Below, one piece after another: positions 12,601 to 22,563 of a stretch of DNA of 64,000 nt; positions within the stretch are counted from its first letter, which is position 1, and every line of letters begins with the position of its first letter. Made by a program: the position numbers and the translations under genes. The stretch covers positions 1,612,001 to 1,676,000 of the forward strand of contig CM073196.1 of the NCBI GenBank assembly GCA_037042915.1, written 5' to 3'. The notes beneath the pieces are model-generated. The model ran no database searches and was not told where the DNA came from. It saw only the letters and a list, made by a program, of their open reading frames with translations. Source of the stretch: Auricularia sp. M13. Taxonomy: Eukaryota > Basidiomycota > Agaricomycetes > Auriculariales > Auriculariaceae.

Positions 12601-13116
12601 TTGGATGTGGCCGGCCCGGCGGACGACGTCGACCCGCGCGACTCGCCCTGGACGTGGTGCGCGGCCTTGGACGGCTTGGGCGGCGGCGTGTCGAGCGGGC
12701 CCGGTTTTCTGCGCTGCTGCTGCTGCTGCTCGCCGCCGCCCGCGCCGCCGCCCGAGGGGCGTCCGGCACGCCTGGCCCGCTGAGCGCGCTGGCCGACGGC
12801 GGCGGCGAGAGGAAGGCGACCTTTTTCTGCACGTCGGGCCGTGGCCGTTGCCCGCGGCGCCGTTCGCGGCCGTGCCATTCTGCGCCGGCCGTTCTGGCTT
12901 CGTGGGCGACGGCGCGGCGTCCTCGAGCGCGATGGGCGGCAGCGGGCGCAGGTTGAGGTCGGGCAGCGCCTTGGCCGTCTTGGGCGACGGCGGGGCGGGC
13001 GACGCGGCGTCCTTTTGGCCCTTGGGCGGCGGCGGCCACTGCGGCAGGCCCGGCAGCGACGCTATCTCGCGCTCGCGCGCCGAGTTCCTGTTGAAGCGCG
13101 AAAAGAGCGCCTTCAT
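9694..13116 (-). CDS. Rho guanine-nucleotide exchange factor (DH-PH)
   Basis: A Dbl-type exchange factor expected to activate a Rho-family GTPase. The N-terminus MKALFSRFNRNSAREREI leads into a long Pro/Ala/Ser-rich region with a Gln run (12,720-12,740). The DH domain begins at REVLWEIVASEERYA and continues through EFIEPLLHP-like sequence, YDEQYPLVRSLADVFV and the hallmark helix ISLSKPFQRLLKYPLLFQNLL, encoded near 11,110-11,180. KKDLWLVVFNDVILRCQRTG marks a PH-type domain around 10,620-10,690. A Ser/Thr-rich tail with SFSYWGADRVTL follows. About six exons, roughly 1,000 residues. The frame changes around 12,780-12,835 (GNGHGPTCRK to PSGGGAGGG); a short intron ending CAG|G would restore it but has a weak donor. 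The start is the first Met of the conserved N-terminal stretch and could be wrong. Confidence 0.82.
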
Positions 13117-13198
13117 TCCAGTCGCCAGCTTGGGCAACGGCGCGGCGGGGGCGGGGGGCGGGGACGGACGGGGGTCGAAGCTGGGATCGGTCTGGCAA
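13117..13198. promoter_or_regulatory. 82-bp divergent promoter (RhoGEF / methyltransferase)
   Basis: The chosen start codons of the leftward RhoGEF gene and the rightward methyltransferase gene face each other 82 bases apart. The stretch is GC-rich with a long G/C run (13,140-13,165) and has no TATA box. Both genes must share it as promoter, or their 5' untranslated parts overlap. Confidence 0.45.
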
Positions 13199-14031
13199 AT
13201 GCCGCTCGCACTTGAACAACCGCGACCCGCGTTCGAAACGAAACACGAGCGCCAGCTACAGGCCCATTTCAACACGTCCACCTTTGTCCTCGCTCAGTCA
13301 GACAACGGCGTCTCCAACGGGACCACTCTCTGGCTCGCCGGCCAAGCCCTGGCCTTGTATTTTGCCCTAGCCCTCAGATCCGCCCATCCGAGTCCGCCGT
13401 CCATGCCGTCGAACTCGGCAGCGGCATCGGTCTCACAGCGTAGGACCCTGCTGCGACACCCGAAATCCAATTCTCAGTCGTCCGATACAGCTTAGCCCTC
13501 GCCTCCCTCGGCTACACCGTCCTCGCCACAGACACTGGCGTCGTCCACAATGCCGTACTCGCCCAAAACATCGCCTCGAACCGCATACACCTGCCGCAGG
13601 GCTCCGTAAGCTCCGTCGAGCTCGACTGGTGTGCGCCAGACCCGCTAGCGTCGCTGCCGGCCGCCTTTCGCGCGCCCGCCATCGTTTTCACCGCAGACAC
13701 GCTCTACAGCCCCGATCTCGTGCAGCCGCTGCTCAGAACAATGCACGCCATCTCGGCGCCAGCGCGAGCAACCTGCTACCTCTGCATCGAGCGGCGCGAC
13801 CCGCCGCTGGTCGATGCTGCGCTCAAAGCCGCGCGCGACGAGTGGCACTTTGTCCTCACGCGCGTCCCGCACAAAAAGCTCGTCCAGGCACTCAAGAAGG
13901 GCGGCGTCACCGACGCCTCGCTTGCCAACGGCGACTGGGCCGATCTCGAACTGTGGAAGCTCACCCATCCCAAACAGCACATGAATTCCCCAATGCCAGT
14001 AGAGCAGCAGCAACAGTCAACAAAAGAATAG
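13199..14031 (+). CDS. Seven-beta-strand methyltransferase, METTL21/FAM86 (Methyltransf_16) type
   Basis: A small SAM-dependent methyltransferase of the group that modifies protein lysines, such as elongation factors. It begins MPLALEQPRPAFETKHE, then STFVLAQSDNGVSNGTTLW, the SAM-binding motif AVELGSGIGLTALALASLGY, VLATD (ribose-binding acidic residue) and SVELDW. APAIVFTADTLYSPDLV is a motif III-like strand, with CYLCIERRD later. The intron at 13,440-13,490 (GTAGGA to ATACAG) joins GLTA to LALASLG in frame. Between about 13,340 and 13,395 the frame must change by one (ALYFALA to RPSESAVHAVELG); I could not find a convincing intron there, so an unusual intron, a frameshift or a sequence error remains possible. 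The substrate is not known. Confidence 0.75.
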
Positions 14032-14270
14032 CTACGAGATATACGAGAAAGCGGGTAGGAATGACGTCGTCGTGGATAATAAATTCCAAGAATGGTTGAC
14101 TTTAGTCGGGTCGTAAGACGTAAGAGGTCGGTGGCGGCGTTGGCGGTGGTGGTGGTATATTATGCGACAGCAATGGTCGTGTAAGAGGGAAGAGCGAAGC
14201 CCTGGTCTCCCCGGCATCGTCGGGCGTTATGAGTATCCTGCGTGTCGTCCAGTTCGCTATTCACTTGATG

Positions 14271-15143
14271 TTATACGATGCGCTCGGTCGATGCAGTGGC
14301 AGACGGAGTCGCCGAAGAATCAACGCGACTGCCACCCATTCCAAGACCGCGCAAGAGGCTCATCCTACGCGCAATCAATTCACGTTTCGTCGACAAAGGC
14401 AAGGATAAGAAAACGCACGGCACGGGTTCGCCCTCGTCCACCTCGATGTCTTCTCGCCGGACAGGTACGAGCTTGAGGTTGCGATCGAACCCATGGCTGG
14501 ACTGCACACTAGCATGAGCTCTCCTGCTCCTCACCAGGAGATCGCATGCAAAGCCAAACGCACCAAGTCTCGCCATGTCTCCTCTTTCATTCCAGACACA
14601 GACAAGCAAGCCATCGATGAGCTGAGCCGAAAGGAAAGCCGCATGCGGGCGCACCTTCGTCGTTTTCCGTCTGCAACGCGTATATCTGCAAGAAACCCTT
14701 GTATCTATGCAATGCAACGACCGCATCGATATCAGATTATGAGCTCGCGGGGAAGGGACGCACGTGAGGTCGCCGCGCTCGTTAGTGTCGAGATACTCCT
14801 GCATCTCTTCCTTGGTCTCCTGGCTGAACGCCGCGCCGTTCGTGTCGCGCGCCCAGCGGTCGAGGCCCGCGACGTCCAGCACGGCGCCCTCGGGTGGCCT
14901 GCTCGACCCGCCGGCGCTGGGCGTGCAGTACTTGGAGAATATGTGCGCGAGGCACGCCTCAAACTGCGCGGGCCGTCAGCAACGCGCAAGTGTGGCGGGG
15001 GGAGGAAGGCGCGCCTGGTCAGAGATGTTGCCCTCCGCGTCGAGCAGCTGCACGTCGGTCTCGTTCCGCCGGCCCTGCTGCACGCCCGGCTCGGGCGTCT
15101 CGGGGCGGGGGCTCCATGGCCGCGGGCTCTGCACGCGAGACAT
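14271..15143 (-). CDS. EF-hand-like protein of unknown role
   Basis: Starts MSRVQSPRPWSPRPETPEPG and, after an intron ending near 14,968, continues FEACLAHIFSKYC, a Gly/Ser/Pro loop, VLDVAGLDRWARDTNGAAF and ETKEEMQEYLDTNERGDLT. Further exons give KGFLQIYALQTENDEEETW, RDLSSHGFDRNLKLVPVRR and a basic-to-Ser/Thr-rich tail ending ASTERIV. The acidic loop YLDTNERGDLTFKGFLQ has the spacing of an EF-hand loop, though several loop positions are not ideal calcium ligands. The arrangement recalls a conserved fungal family with a helical N-terminus and one EF-hand-like pair; I know no established function for it. About five exons and roughly 210 residues. Exon edges in the 3' half were checked by frame continuity only. 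Confidence 0.65.
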
Positions 15144-15433
15144 CGGCTGGCCTATGTATGTAGGAAGAAAAGGTGGGTGGGCGGAACCGGCTCGTGGTCG
15201 CGTTGTCAAACGCGAGAATCGCTGAGTTCGAACATGTTTGCCGGGATACAACGACCGTCGGGCGCTTCAAACATCCGGCTCCCAAGAACAGAGCAAACGT
15301 CCATTTCATTCGGTCAAACAAGGAAGGAACTACATATACGTCGTGCACTTATATACGCTACAACCGCATGCTCACGACAACAAACAAGAACGAAGAAAGA
15401 GGTTCGATTTCATGTTTACGGAGGTGAAGCAGT

Positions 15434-16786
15434 CTATCCGCGCGTGAAATACGACTTGGCACCGTGCGAAGCGAGTTCGCCCTTGGCCTATGGACGAATT
15501 ATTAGTCATTTGACTAGGATCCAGCTGGATGGTGGTTACCTTGTCGAACGTATGACCCTGCTGGGTGTGGTGGGTCCATATCTGGAGCACATTCAGCGGC
15601 AGTTCCTCAGACATGCACGGATGATGGTTACCTCGCGGTAATAGTAAGCCAGACCCAAGCCCTGCAGCGACCATCCGACGGTGGTTACAGTGCCTAGAAT
15701 TGCAGCAACGAGCGCCCCGCGCGAGTACATCGAAATGGTGTTAATGAGTCCCGCAGAGCCGGTGCTGTGGGTGCATGGTCAGCGACCTGAGCCAAGCTTG
15801 CGAATGCAACAAGACTGACCTCGGGATGCCGATGATCATGTACGCGGAGTAAAAGAGGTGGAAGCCGCAGAATACGAAAAAGATGTCTGTCGAGTCGGTG
15901 AGTACGGGTGAAGCTGGCTTGGCGGGCGGGAAAGACGGACAGTAGTACAGGGCTTGCTCCTGAAAACGGAAATTGAGTGAGCGCTCAGAGCGCGCAGCAT
16001 TTCAAGTGAAGCGCGCACCTTCATGTACGCGTTGTAGATCGGGGGCTGCCAGGGACCGTGGTTAGAGGCTGCGCGAGAGGACGAAAGGCAAGGGGCCGCA
16101 GCACGCACCGGATACCAGAGCAGGAAAGACAACACGCCGATAACAGGAAGGTATCTGTGCGCCCTGTGTGAGCGACAAGACAGGAAAGCAGCAACTGGTC
16201 GCGACGAACGTGATTGAGCCGCCAAGGTCAGCGCCACCGTCGGACGCGCCGGCGAGGAGGATGAAGATGCAGGACACAAGGTTGAGTATGAGTGTGGCGA
16301 GGAGGACGAGCCAGAGCTGGTATAGCCGAGTGACAAGCGACTGGCTGCCCTCTGGTATTTCGTCCTTGATAGAATGGAAGATGAGAGGGAAGACTGCAGG
16401 CTAGGTAAGCTTGTTCCACGTCAAGCGGGCTGGGCGCACAGAACGGCCAGTTGTTGCGACCATGGCGCCTCAGGTGTTCCTGCGGGGGCGACGGCCTGTG
16501 AAACCAGTGCAGGCGGCGACAAGACAAGGACACGCACACTCTTTTGGGCGAGAGCCTGCTCGCGCGCTGCGAGTTCCCGTTCGCGTCGTTCCAGTTCCTC
16601 TAATCTGTTGGCCGAGCGCGCGTTGTCCTGGGCGGGGAACGTGGAATGCGTCGGCGTCGGGTCGTCAAATGGGTTCGTGTCGAGCGAGTTCGTGGACGCA
16701 AACGGGTTTTCCGTCAGTGCACCTGCAACAGCAACTGGAGTCAGCGGAGACAGATGCGGGCTGGCGGGCGGCGGGGGCGCACTCAT
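15434..16786 (-). CDS. Secretory carrier-associated membrane protein (SCAMP)
   Basis: SCAMPs are four-pass membrane proteins of the trans-Golgi, endosomes and secretory vesicles that act in membrane recycling. The N-terminus has the NPF signals expected for EH-domain partners (ENPFAST and TNPFDD), then a coiled coil (RLEELERRERELAAREQAL). The conserved NNWPPF-like start of the membrane domain comes next, followed by hydrophobic segments including VSCIFILLAGASDGGADLG, YLPVIGVLSFLLWYPVYNA and FFVFCGFHLFYSAYMIIG. The cytoplasmic loop EQALYYCP and the tail YYREIWTHHTQQGHTF followed by AKGELASHGAKSYFTRG complete the protein. About nine short exons, around 320 residues. The last exon (15,434-15,480) is tiny and was found from the family's conserved C-terminus. 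Start: the only Met before the NPF region. Confidence 0.9.
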
Positions 16787-16945
16787 GACGTTCGTGCAGG
16801 GGATAGCAAGTGGAAGAGCAGCAGCCTTGCACTGGCAGTGCCACTGGCCGTTCCGCCGGCTCGGAGTCGGAGCTTTCTCCGCCGGAGCACGACGTCTCGA
16901 AAGGGCGGGCGATCGCGTCCTCGCTTGTGTCGATTAGGGTGACGG

Positions 16946-16953
16946 TATAAAGA
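16946..16953 (+). promoter_or_regulatory. TATA-like box before the small secreted protein gene
   Basis: TATAAAGA lies 163 bases before the ATG at 17116, followed by a pyrimidine-rich stretch (16,980-17,100) of the kind often found in the leaders of highly expressed fungal genes. Placed by position only. Confidence 0.4.
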
Positions 16954-17115
16954 GGCGCGACGGGGTTCGGACGCGTCTTTTACACCTCTCTCCGCTTTTC
17001 TCACCACCGTCTCGCCTCGCCCGCCCCCCGAATCCCGTCTTGCCACCGCCCACAGTCAGCCAGCCCGCTCCTCACCGTCCGCACCAGACCCTCCTGACCG
17101 AGTGCAGCCAGCACC

Positions 17116-17454
17116 ATGTTCGGACCCGCTCGCTCTTTCGTGTTCACTCTCCTTCTCGCCGCCTTCGTCGCCGCCGCCCCGGCCGACGTCGTCCAGCGCG
17201 GCCCGCCCAAGAACTGGCGCTACGACGCCTTTGAGCCCTACGACGTGTATGGCGGCTCCACGCTTCTAGTCGCACCGCCCTGAATGACTGACCGGCCGTG
17301 GCCTGGCAGGTACCACACGCGCTACATGGAGCTCGAGTGCCAGAACGAGCACGGCACCAAGTTCTTCGCCGTCTGCTGCGGCCCGCTGCTCAAGACCCAG
17401 AAGCTGTCCGACCGCCCCGACGTCTGCGACCCTGCGTACGACTGCGAGGACTAG
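17116..17454 (+). CDS. Small secreted cysteine-containing protein
   Basis: Two exons (17116-17246 and 17310-17454, intron GTATGG to GGCAG) encode 91 residues. The first 21 or so form a clear signal peptide (charged FGPARS, hydrophobic core FVFTLLLAAFVAAA, small residues before the cut). The mature part starts near PADVVQRGPP, carries the RYDAFEPYDVYHTRYMEL region, and has five Cys in the last 45 residues, including a VCC pair and a C-terminal DPAYDCED. No enzymatic motif is present. I do not recognise the family. Size, secretion signal and cysteines fit the small secreted proteins of plant-associated or wood-decay basidiomycetes, but any effector role would be inference. Confidence 0.8.
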
Positions 17455-17746
17455 ACGACGCGTCCATTCTTTTACTGCGACTGCGCGGAACCGCCCCAGT
17501 CCGCTATACCACTCCTTTTTCCCCGTGGGTTCCGAGTTTTGCATGTAAGTATAGGGGACAGCCGCGCTGCGTCGGGCTGGACTGTGTCTTGCCCCCGGCC
17601 TGTACTTAGTTTACCACCGTCCACGCGTTTTAGTCGCGCGCAATGAGATTATGCGCCGCGTTTTGTTGCACACCTGCGAATTGGAAATTGTTGTTGTTCG
17701 CGCTCGGAGGATCTGTCCGCGGCATCTTTCTCTCACCGTCCGAACC

Positions 17747-18951
17747 ATGTCCGTTCAAAGACTGCTCGTTGTGGGCGGCAATGGCTTCGTAGGTGACTCC
17801 CGCTTGGTGGCCTTGCTGGGAGACGCGTTCACCGTGGCGTGTCAGGCTCTGCAGTGTGCAAGGCGGCGCTGGCGCGTGGGTGGCAGGTGACGAGCATAAG
17901 GTCTGCAATGTGCATCGACGCGTGCGAACGCTCGCTGACTCCACGGCCAGCTCGTCAGGGCAGCCATACCGCACGCCCAAAGGCCATTCTCCAGCTTGGG
18001 TGTCCAAGGTCTGCACCGTATTTGAAGCATGTTCTAGACCTGAGCTATCCGCCATTCGCAGGTCGATTGGCATGCCGCCGACGCGCTCGAGCCCGCGAGC
18101 TACGCGTCCTTCCTGAAGGACCGGACGGCCGTCGTGCATACACTGGGAACGCTCCTCCCGGACGCGCGGTACAAACGCGCGTTGCAGGCCGGCAATCTGC
18201 CTGCGCTGCTCGGCGCATTCGTCGACTCTGCGACGTCGCTGGGCTCGCCGAACCCGCTCAAGCCGTCGCTGTATGACACCCTCAACCGCGACTCAGGTCT
18301 GTGGGGCGGCATGCTGTCTCAGTTTGCAGCAGCTGAACTACGGCTGGCGTAGCTTTGCGGGTATTTGAGACGTATGCGCAACAGCAGCAGCAGGATGGCC
18401 AGGACGCCCGGACGTTCGTCTATGTCTCTGCTGAAGACGTGTTCCGGCCTGTCATTCCTGCGCGATATATCGAGTCCAAACGGGAAGCTGAGCGCGAGCT
18501 CTTGCAGCTCTCTCTGTCCTCGAACATTCGACCAGTCTTCTTGCGTCCCGGTGCGCCTCTGCAGCCCTCTCCCGCCCGCATCATTTCGACTCACCTCTAT
18601 ATAGGACTCATATACCATGCGCACCTGCGCCCGCTCACGTCCCCGATCGCAGCGCTGCTCTCAGCCTCGGCGCATTTACACCGCAGGGTCCCGGACAACT
18701 TGCCAACTCCTGCTGGAGTGATGCGCACGCTGTCGCGCGTTGTAGCCGAACCCCTCGGGAGCGTCGCGAATGCTCTGACCACTCACCCCATTCACGTCGA
18801 GCACGTGGCAAGTGCCGCGTGCGCAGCGGTCGAGGAATCTTCCGTGTCAGGCCCACTCGATGTCCGCGCGATGAGGAGACTCATCGGCTGGCCGGTGGAC
18901 GGCGATGTCCAGGGCGCGCGGGATGCGGCCTTCAGTCATACGAATGCATAG
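17747..18951 (+). CDS. COQ11: NAD(P)-binding protein, COQ11 (YLR290C)/NDUFA9-like
   Basis: An atypical short-chain dehydrogenase-like protein of mitochondria. Yeast Coq11 is attached to the coenzyme Q synthesis complex and the related NDUFA9 is a complex I subunit. It starts MSVQRLLVVGGNGFVG, whose Gly pattern (GGNGFVG) is the dinucleotide-binding loop; an intron splits the last Gly codon and SAVCKAALARGWQVTSIR follows. Then come GQPYRTPKGHSPAW, VDWHAADALEPASYASFL, AVVHTLGTLLPD, FVYVSAEDVFRPVIPARYIESKREAE (Tyr and Lys in the SDR order) and VFLRPGLIY. The C-terminal part includes THPIHVEHVASAACAAVE. About six exons. The YIESKREAE motif and the missing classical catalytic Ser fit the COQ11 group. 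Convergent with the replication gene to its right, only 57 bases away. Confidence 0.8.
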
Positions 18952-19008
18952 AAAGAGAGTTTATAACGCAATCATGCTCTACTGTAGTGGCACATCCCAA
19001 ACCGCAAA

Positions 19009-20601
19009 TTAATTGTACATCTCCACCTCCTCGAGGAAGGCCAGGTCTTCCTGCGATAACTCGCCATCATCCAAGAGGTCAAGATCGTCTGTATCGCCAG
19101 CAGGTTGCGTCGCCGGCGCTGGCGTAGGCGCCGTGGCGGTATTCTCGGTCTCTGTAGCTTGAGGTTTCGATGGCGGCTCGTCAATGTCCAAGTCGTCGAA
19201 AACATCGAACTCGTCAAGGTCCATGTCGAAGTCTTCCGGGACCGTTGGCTGAGTGGCAGGAGGCGCTGCCGTGGAAGTAGGTGCTGGCGTGGACGTAGCT
19301 GCTGGCGTGGAGGAGGACGCAGGCGCGATCGGATTCTTGACCGGCTGAGGGGGAGGCGAGTCGCGTCCAAAAAAGATGGGCTCGTCATTGAAGGCCTCCC
19401 AGTCCATGTTCATCTCTTCCGCGTCCAAGTCGTCGCCCATTGGTTTCGAGGAAACAGGGTCGCCGCCAAACAGGTCGTCGTCATCTGGGAACTCGTCGGG
19501 CTCGGGGGAGGACGCCGGTGGCGCGGCCGGCGAGCTCGTGCGCCCTTCCTTCCGGGCCTCTGCGGCTATCATCTCGTCCACCGTCCAGTTGTCATCGTTT
19601 GTGGATGCCGCCGCCACGGACGACGGTGAGGAGCGCCCGGGGGAGGACCGGTCGGCTTGGTCTTTCGCACGTTCGCCGTTGTCGTCCTCATTGTCGTCCT
19701 CGTCGTCGTCCTTCTGTCCCGGCTTTCGAGGCCCATTCTTGGCCTCGTCTTTCCACACGCTCATACTAATCTTCAAGAGCATGAGCCGACGCTGAGGTCA
19801 ATGCGAGATGGCGCAGACGTACGAGCATCCGCCGAGAATGGCATACTTTCTCGATGCGTGCCACAGCATCGTCGAACTGCATCTTAGGAAACATCTTGTG
19901 CGTCCAGAATTGGTACATTTGCAACAGGCGCGTGAGATCCTCTTGCTGCGTCGGTTAGCTTCACGAGGCGGAGGGAACAAGTTGGCATGCAGTACCTCGT
20001 GGCCCTTTCCCTTGGGCTTGAACTTCTTGTACTCTTTGAGCAGCGCCGGAAATCCATCTTCTCCAAGCAGCCTAGCACAGCTGTTAAGAGACGGCCCCAT
20101 GATTAGCAAGACATCCACGCACCGCTCGTCGTTGAGCTTGGGAATGGGCTTGCGCTTCTTGGGCTCGCCCTTGGCCGCCCTCTTCTGCGCCTTCGTCTGT
20201 ACTTCCGTCACGGCCGCCGTCCCAATCTGCGCGTGTTTCCGCGCGTTCTCCTGGGCAAGCTGGTGCGCGCGTTGATGGGCCACGGCGTCTCGCGTCAGCT
20301 TGTCGAGGTCCATATCCGCTGTGCTCAGCGTGAACTCCCGCGTGAGCTCGTCGTCCATTCCCAAATCGTCCACAGCGGGTGCAGCAGGCCTCGCCTTTGC
20401 CGCACGAGGTGATGACGCGGTGTGCGGTGGTGCGTCGTGCGCGGCCTCTGGCGGCGGCGACATGTCAAAGTCGTCGTCCGGGTCGGCTAGGAAGAGCGGC
20501 TGCCTGCGTTCTTGTTCATTGTCAACGTCTATCACTTCTAATAAAGATGCTCGTTAAGATGAGTCTGTGACGGAAGACGCGGTCTGCAGACCTGTGGCCA
20601 T
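19009..20601 (-). CDS. CSM3: Replication fork protection complex subunit TIPIN/Csm3/Swi3
   Basis: Partner of Tof1/Swi1/Timeless that stabilises stalled replication forks and supports checkpoint signalling. The first exon is only ten coding bases (MAT plus one base), spliced to EVIDVDNEQERRQPLF. An acidic N-terminal region follows, then the Swi3 domain: RKPIPKLNDERC, GEDGFPALLKEYKKFKPKGKGHE, QEDLTRLLQMYQFWTHKMFPKMQFDDAV (three exons, 19,810-20,190). After SMSVWKDEAK there is a long, Asp/Glu- and Pro/Ala-rich tail with WTVDEMIAAEARKEGR and DEPIFFGRDSPPPQ, ending LAFLEEVEMYN. About 470 residues. The start is supported by frame-true splicing of the mini-exon and lies 58 bases from the start of the divergent NTM1 gene. 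Confidence 0.88.
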
Positions 20602-20659
20602 TGTCGGGGTGTGGACGGAAGCGCGTTCGCGTTGTTTGGCCGTTGTTTGGCTCATCGCG
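20602..20659. promoter_or_regulatory. 58-bp divergent promoter (CSM3 / NTM1)
   Basis: Only 58 bases separate the two opposing start codons. There is no TATA box. Transcription in both directions must start here or inside the neighbouring coding sequence. Confidence 0.5.
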
Positions 20660-21698
20660 ATGGACGACGATCGGCAGCCTGTGGTCAAGGACGGCCTTGA
20701 ATATTGGGAAACGCAGCCTGCTACGCTCGACGGTGTGCTTGGTACGCTTGATTGTTGATCACTGTATACAGAGCGCTCAACAGCTGAACACAGTTCCCCA
20801 GGTGGCTTCGGCAATGGCGTTCGTTTGTGCAAGCTCACCTCGTGCTTGGCTGACCATGCATCTACAAACGACAGACGCTCCCCCGTGTCGACTCGTTGAG
20901 CTCGCGCCAGTTCCTCATGTCGCTTCGTCCGGACCTCTGCGCCGTTCCTTCCGCCCTCCGCCGCCTGGAGCAGGACAACCGCAGCAAACGCCGGACACGC
21001 GCAGTGGATATCGGCGCTGGCATTGGCCGTGTCACGCAAGACGTCCTTCTGCATCTCGTGGACGAGGTCGTCCTCGTGGAACCCGTGTCCAAGTTCCTTG
21101 CGCAGGCCCAGGCGCGTAGTCCGACCTACAAGGGCATCAAAGAGCAGACCAAAGGCGTGCTGTTCGTCAAGAACACACTGCAGGCCTTTGACCCGCGCGT
21201 TCATCCTGCGCAAGACGCCGTGTTTGCACGAGCAGGAGCCGTTTCAGATTGGCCGGACAGCGAGGGCTTCGACGTGATCTGGGCTCAATGGTGTCTCGGC
21301 CATATGAACGACGAGGAACTTGTGGCGCTTCTGAAGAAATGCAAGGCGGCACTGCGTGCTCCGACCAAGGACGACCCATCCAGTGCTGGTCTTATTGTCG
21401 TCAAAGAAAACTGCTGTTCGGAGAGCAGAGAAGGCAATCCTGTCACCGTGTTTTGCGAGGAAGACTCGTCTGTGACGCGGTGCGTGGATATCCTCTGTTC
21501 TTTTTGAAATGGACCTTATGGAAACGATACAGATCCAACCTCGCGTGGATTAAGGCTTTCAAGGACGCTGGCCTCTCTGTGATCCAAAATCAGTTGCAGG
21601 AGGGGTTCCCAGAAGGTCTATATCCTGTGAGAATGTGCGCGTGTTCCTTCGCTTTTCAACAGTGTTTCTCACTTACCATTAGGTGGGCTCTGAGATAG
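20660..21698 (+). CDS. NTM1: Alpha-N-terminal protein methyltransferase
   Basis: Methylates the exposed alpha-amino group of proteins with an X-Pro-Lys N-terminus, such as ribosomal proteins. Begins MDDDRQPVVKDGLEYWETQPATLDGVLGG, which matches the family's YW-x-x-Q-x-T-x-x-G-x-LGG hallmark with an intron before the final Gly. Then SLPRVDSLSSRQFLMSL, RAVDIGAGIGRVTQDVL (SAM loop), VVLVEPVSKFLAQA, FDVIWAQWCLGHMNDEELV and GLIVVKENC. The final intron (21,635-21,682) splits a Met codon and gives the classic ending LYPVRMWALR. Four or five exons, about 290 residues. All family motifs are in place. Confidence 0.92.
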
Positions 21699-22563
21699 CA
21701 CGCATCTCTCGATTTGTAACCTACACTTTCCTTCAAGTTCTTGACGAATATCTTCCCAATGCTTGCTTCGCCATTACGCTGGTGACTGAAAGTCTTATTA
21801 CGATCATCCGACGTAGCCTTGCTTGACTGCGAGCGAAGGATCTCAGGGCTGCTATAAGCGCTGGTCGCAGCCATTTCCCATCTATTTTAAAAAAAGCAGG
21901 CCCCGATGAAGCATGATCACGATCGGAAGCGGGATCTTGAAGTCGTCGCCGCTGAGCGCTTTCCCGTCATACCTACTGCAGCGCCTAACAGAAAGCCGGG
22001 CGGGGATTGCAGTGCGGCGGGAGCGTGAGAAAGGACGTTGAAACAAGTTAGCTGTCGGGGCCGTATTTACGATCATTCCACAGGTACTGACAAACCGCCC
22101 TAGCCCGCTGGCCGCAGGGATTGACTCGGGTTGTACGGCGAGGCGGTGTGTAACTCGAAGACGCGCATTGACAAAGTGAAGTTGAAAGTCCGGATGGTGA
22201 AACTAGTGATGTCCACATGCTGCCTTCTACCAAGAGCGTTACAGGTAGGTCCTGCTGCTCAAATGCCAATGGCTCAAATAACCGATTCTACCAAGGATGG
22301 ATAGTTAATACATGTAAACCACTGCAATGCGTCCAGCGCAGATGCTTGACCTGAATGTCGTCCAGAAATAGCAAGGGCCACGCGCGCGCCATCGTGATGC
22401 AAGATCGCTAGTCGTGATGCTCACAGCATCCCGCGTCGTCATATAAAAGCCTCGCAGCACGTCCGCATGCTTGCTCCCCCACAGTTCTTTTCACTTTCAA
22501 CTTTCTATTCCTCTTCTCTTTATACTTTTTTCTTCTTCGTCGTTGCTGCCGCCTTTTATTACT
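21699..22563. other. 865-bp intergenic region, promoter side of the GH18 gene
   Basis: No gene is supported. The last 120 bases carry a TATA box and a strongly pyrimidine-rich leader (22,490-22,560, mostly TTC/CTT), a pattern typical of well-expressed fungal genes. The rest shows no repeat or frame of note. Confidence 0.6.
22442..22448 (+). promoter_or_regulatory. TATA box of the GH18 gene
   Basis: TATAAAA sits 116 bases before the ATG at 22564, ahead of a CT-rich leader. It is the best core-promoter candidate in the window. Confidence 0.6.

Noticed and set aside
12542-13495. 317-codon plus-strand frame over the RhoGEF N-terminus
   Set aside because: Only its last part (from the Met at 13199) belongs to a real gene, the methyltransferase; the rest is antisense shadow.
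14493-15641. 382-codon plus-strand frame
   Set aside because: Antisense to the EF-hand-like and SCAMP genes, whose spliced exons carry real family motifs; composition is a shadow of GC-rich codons.
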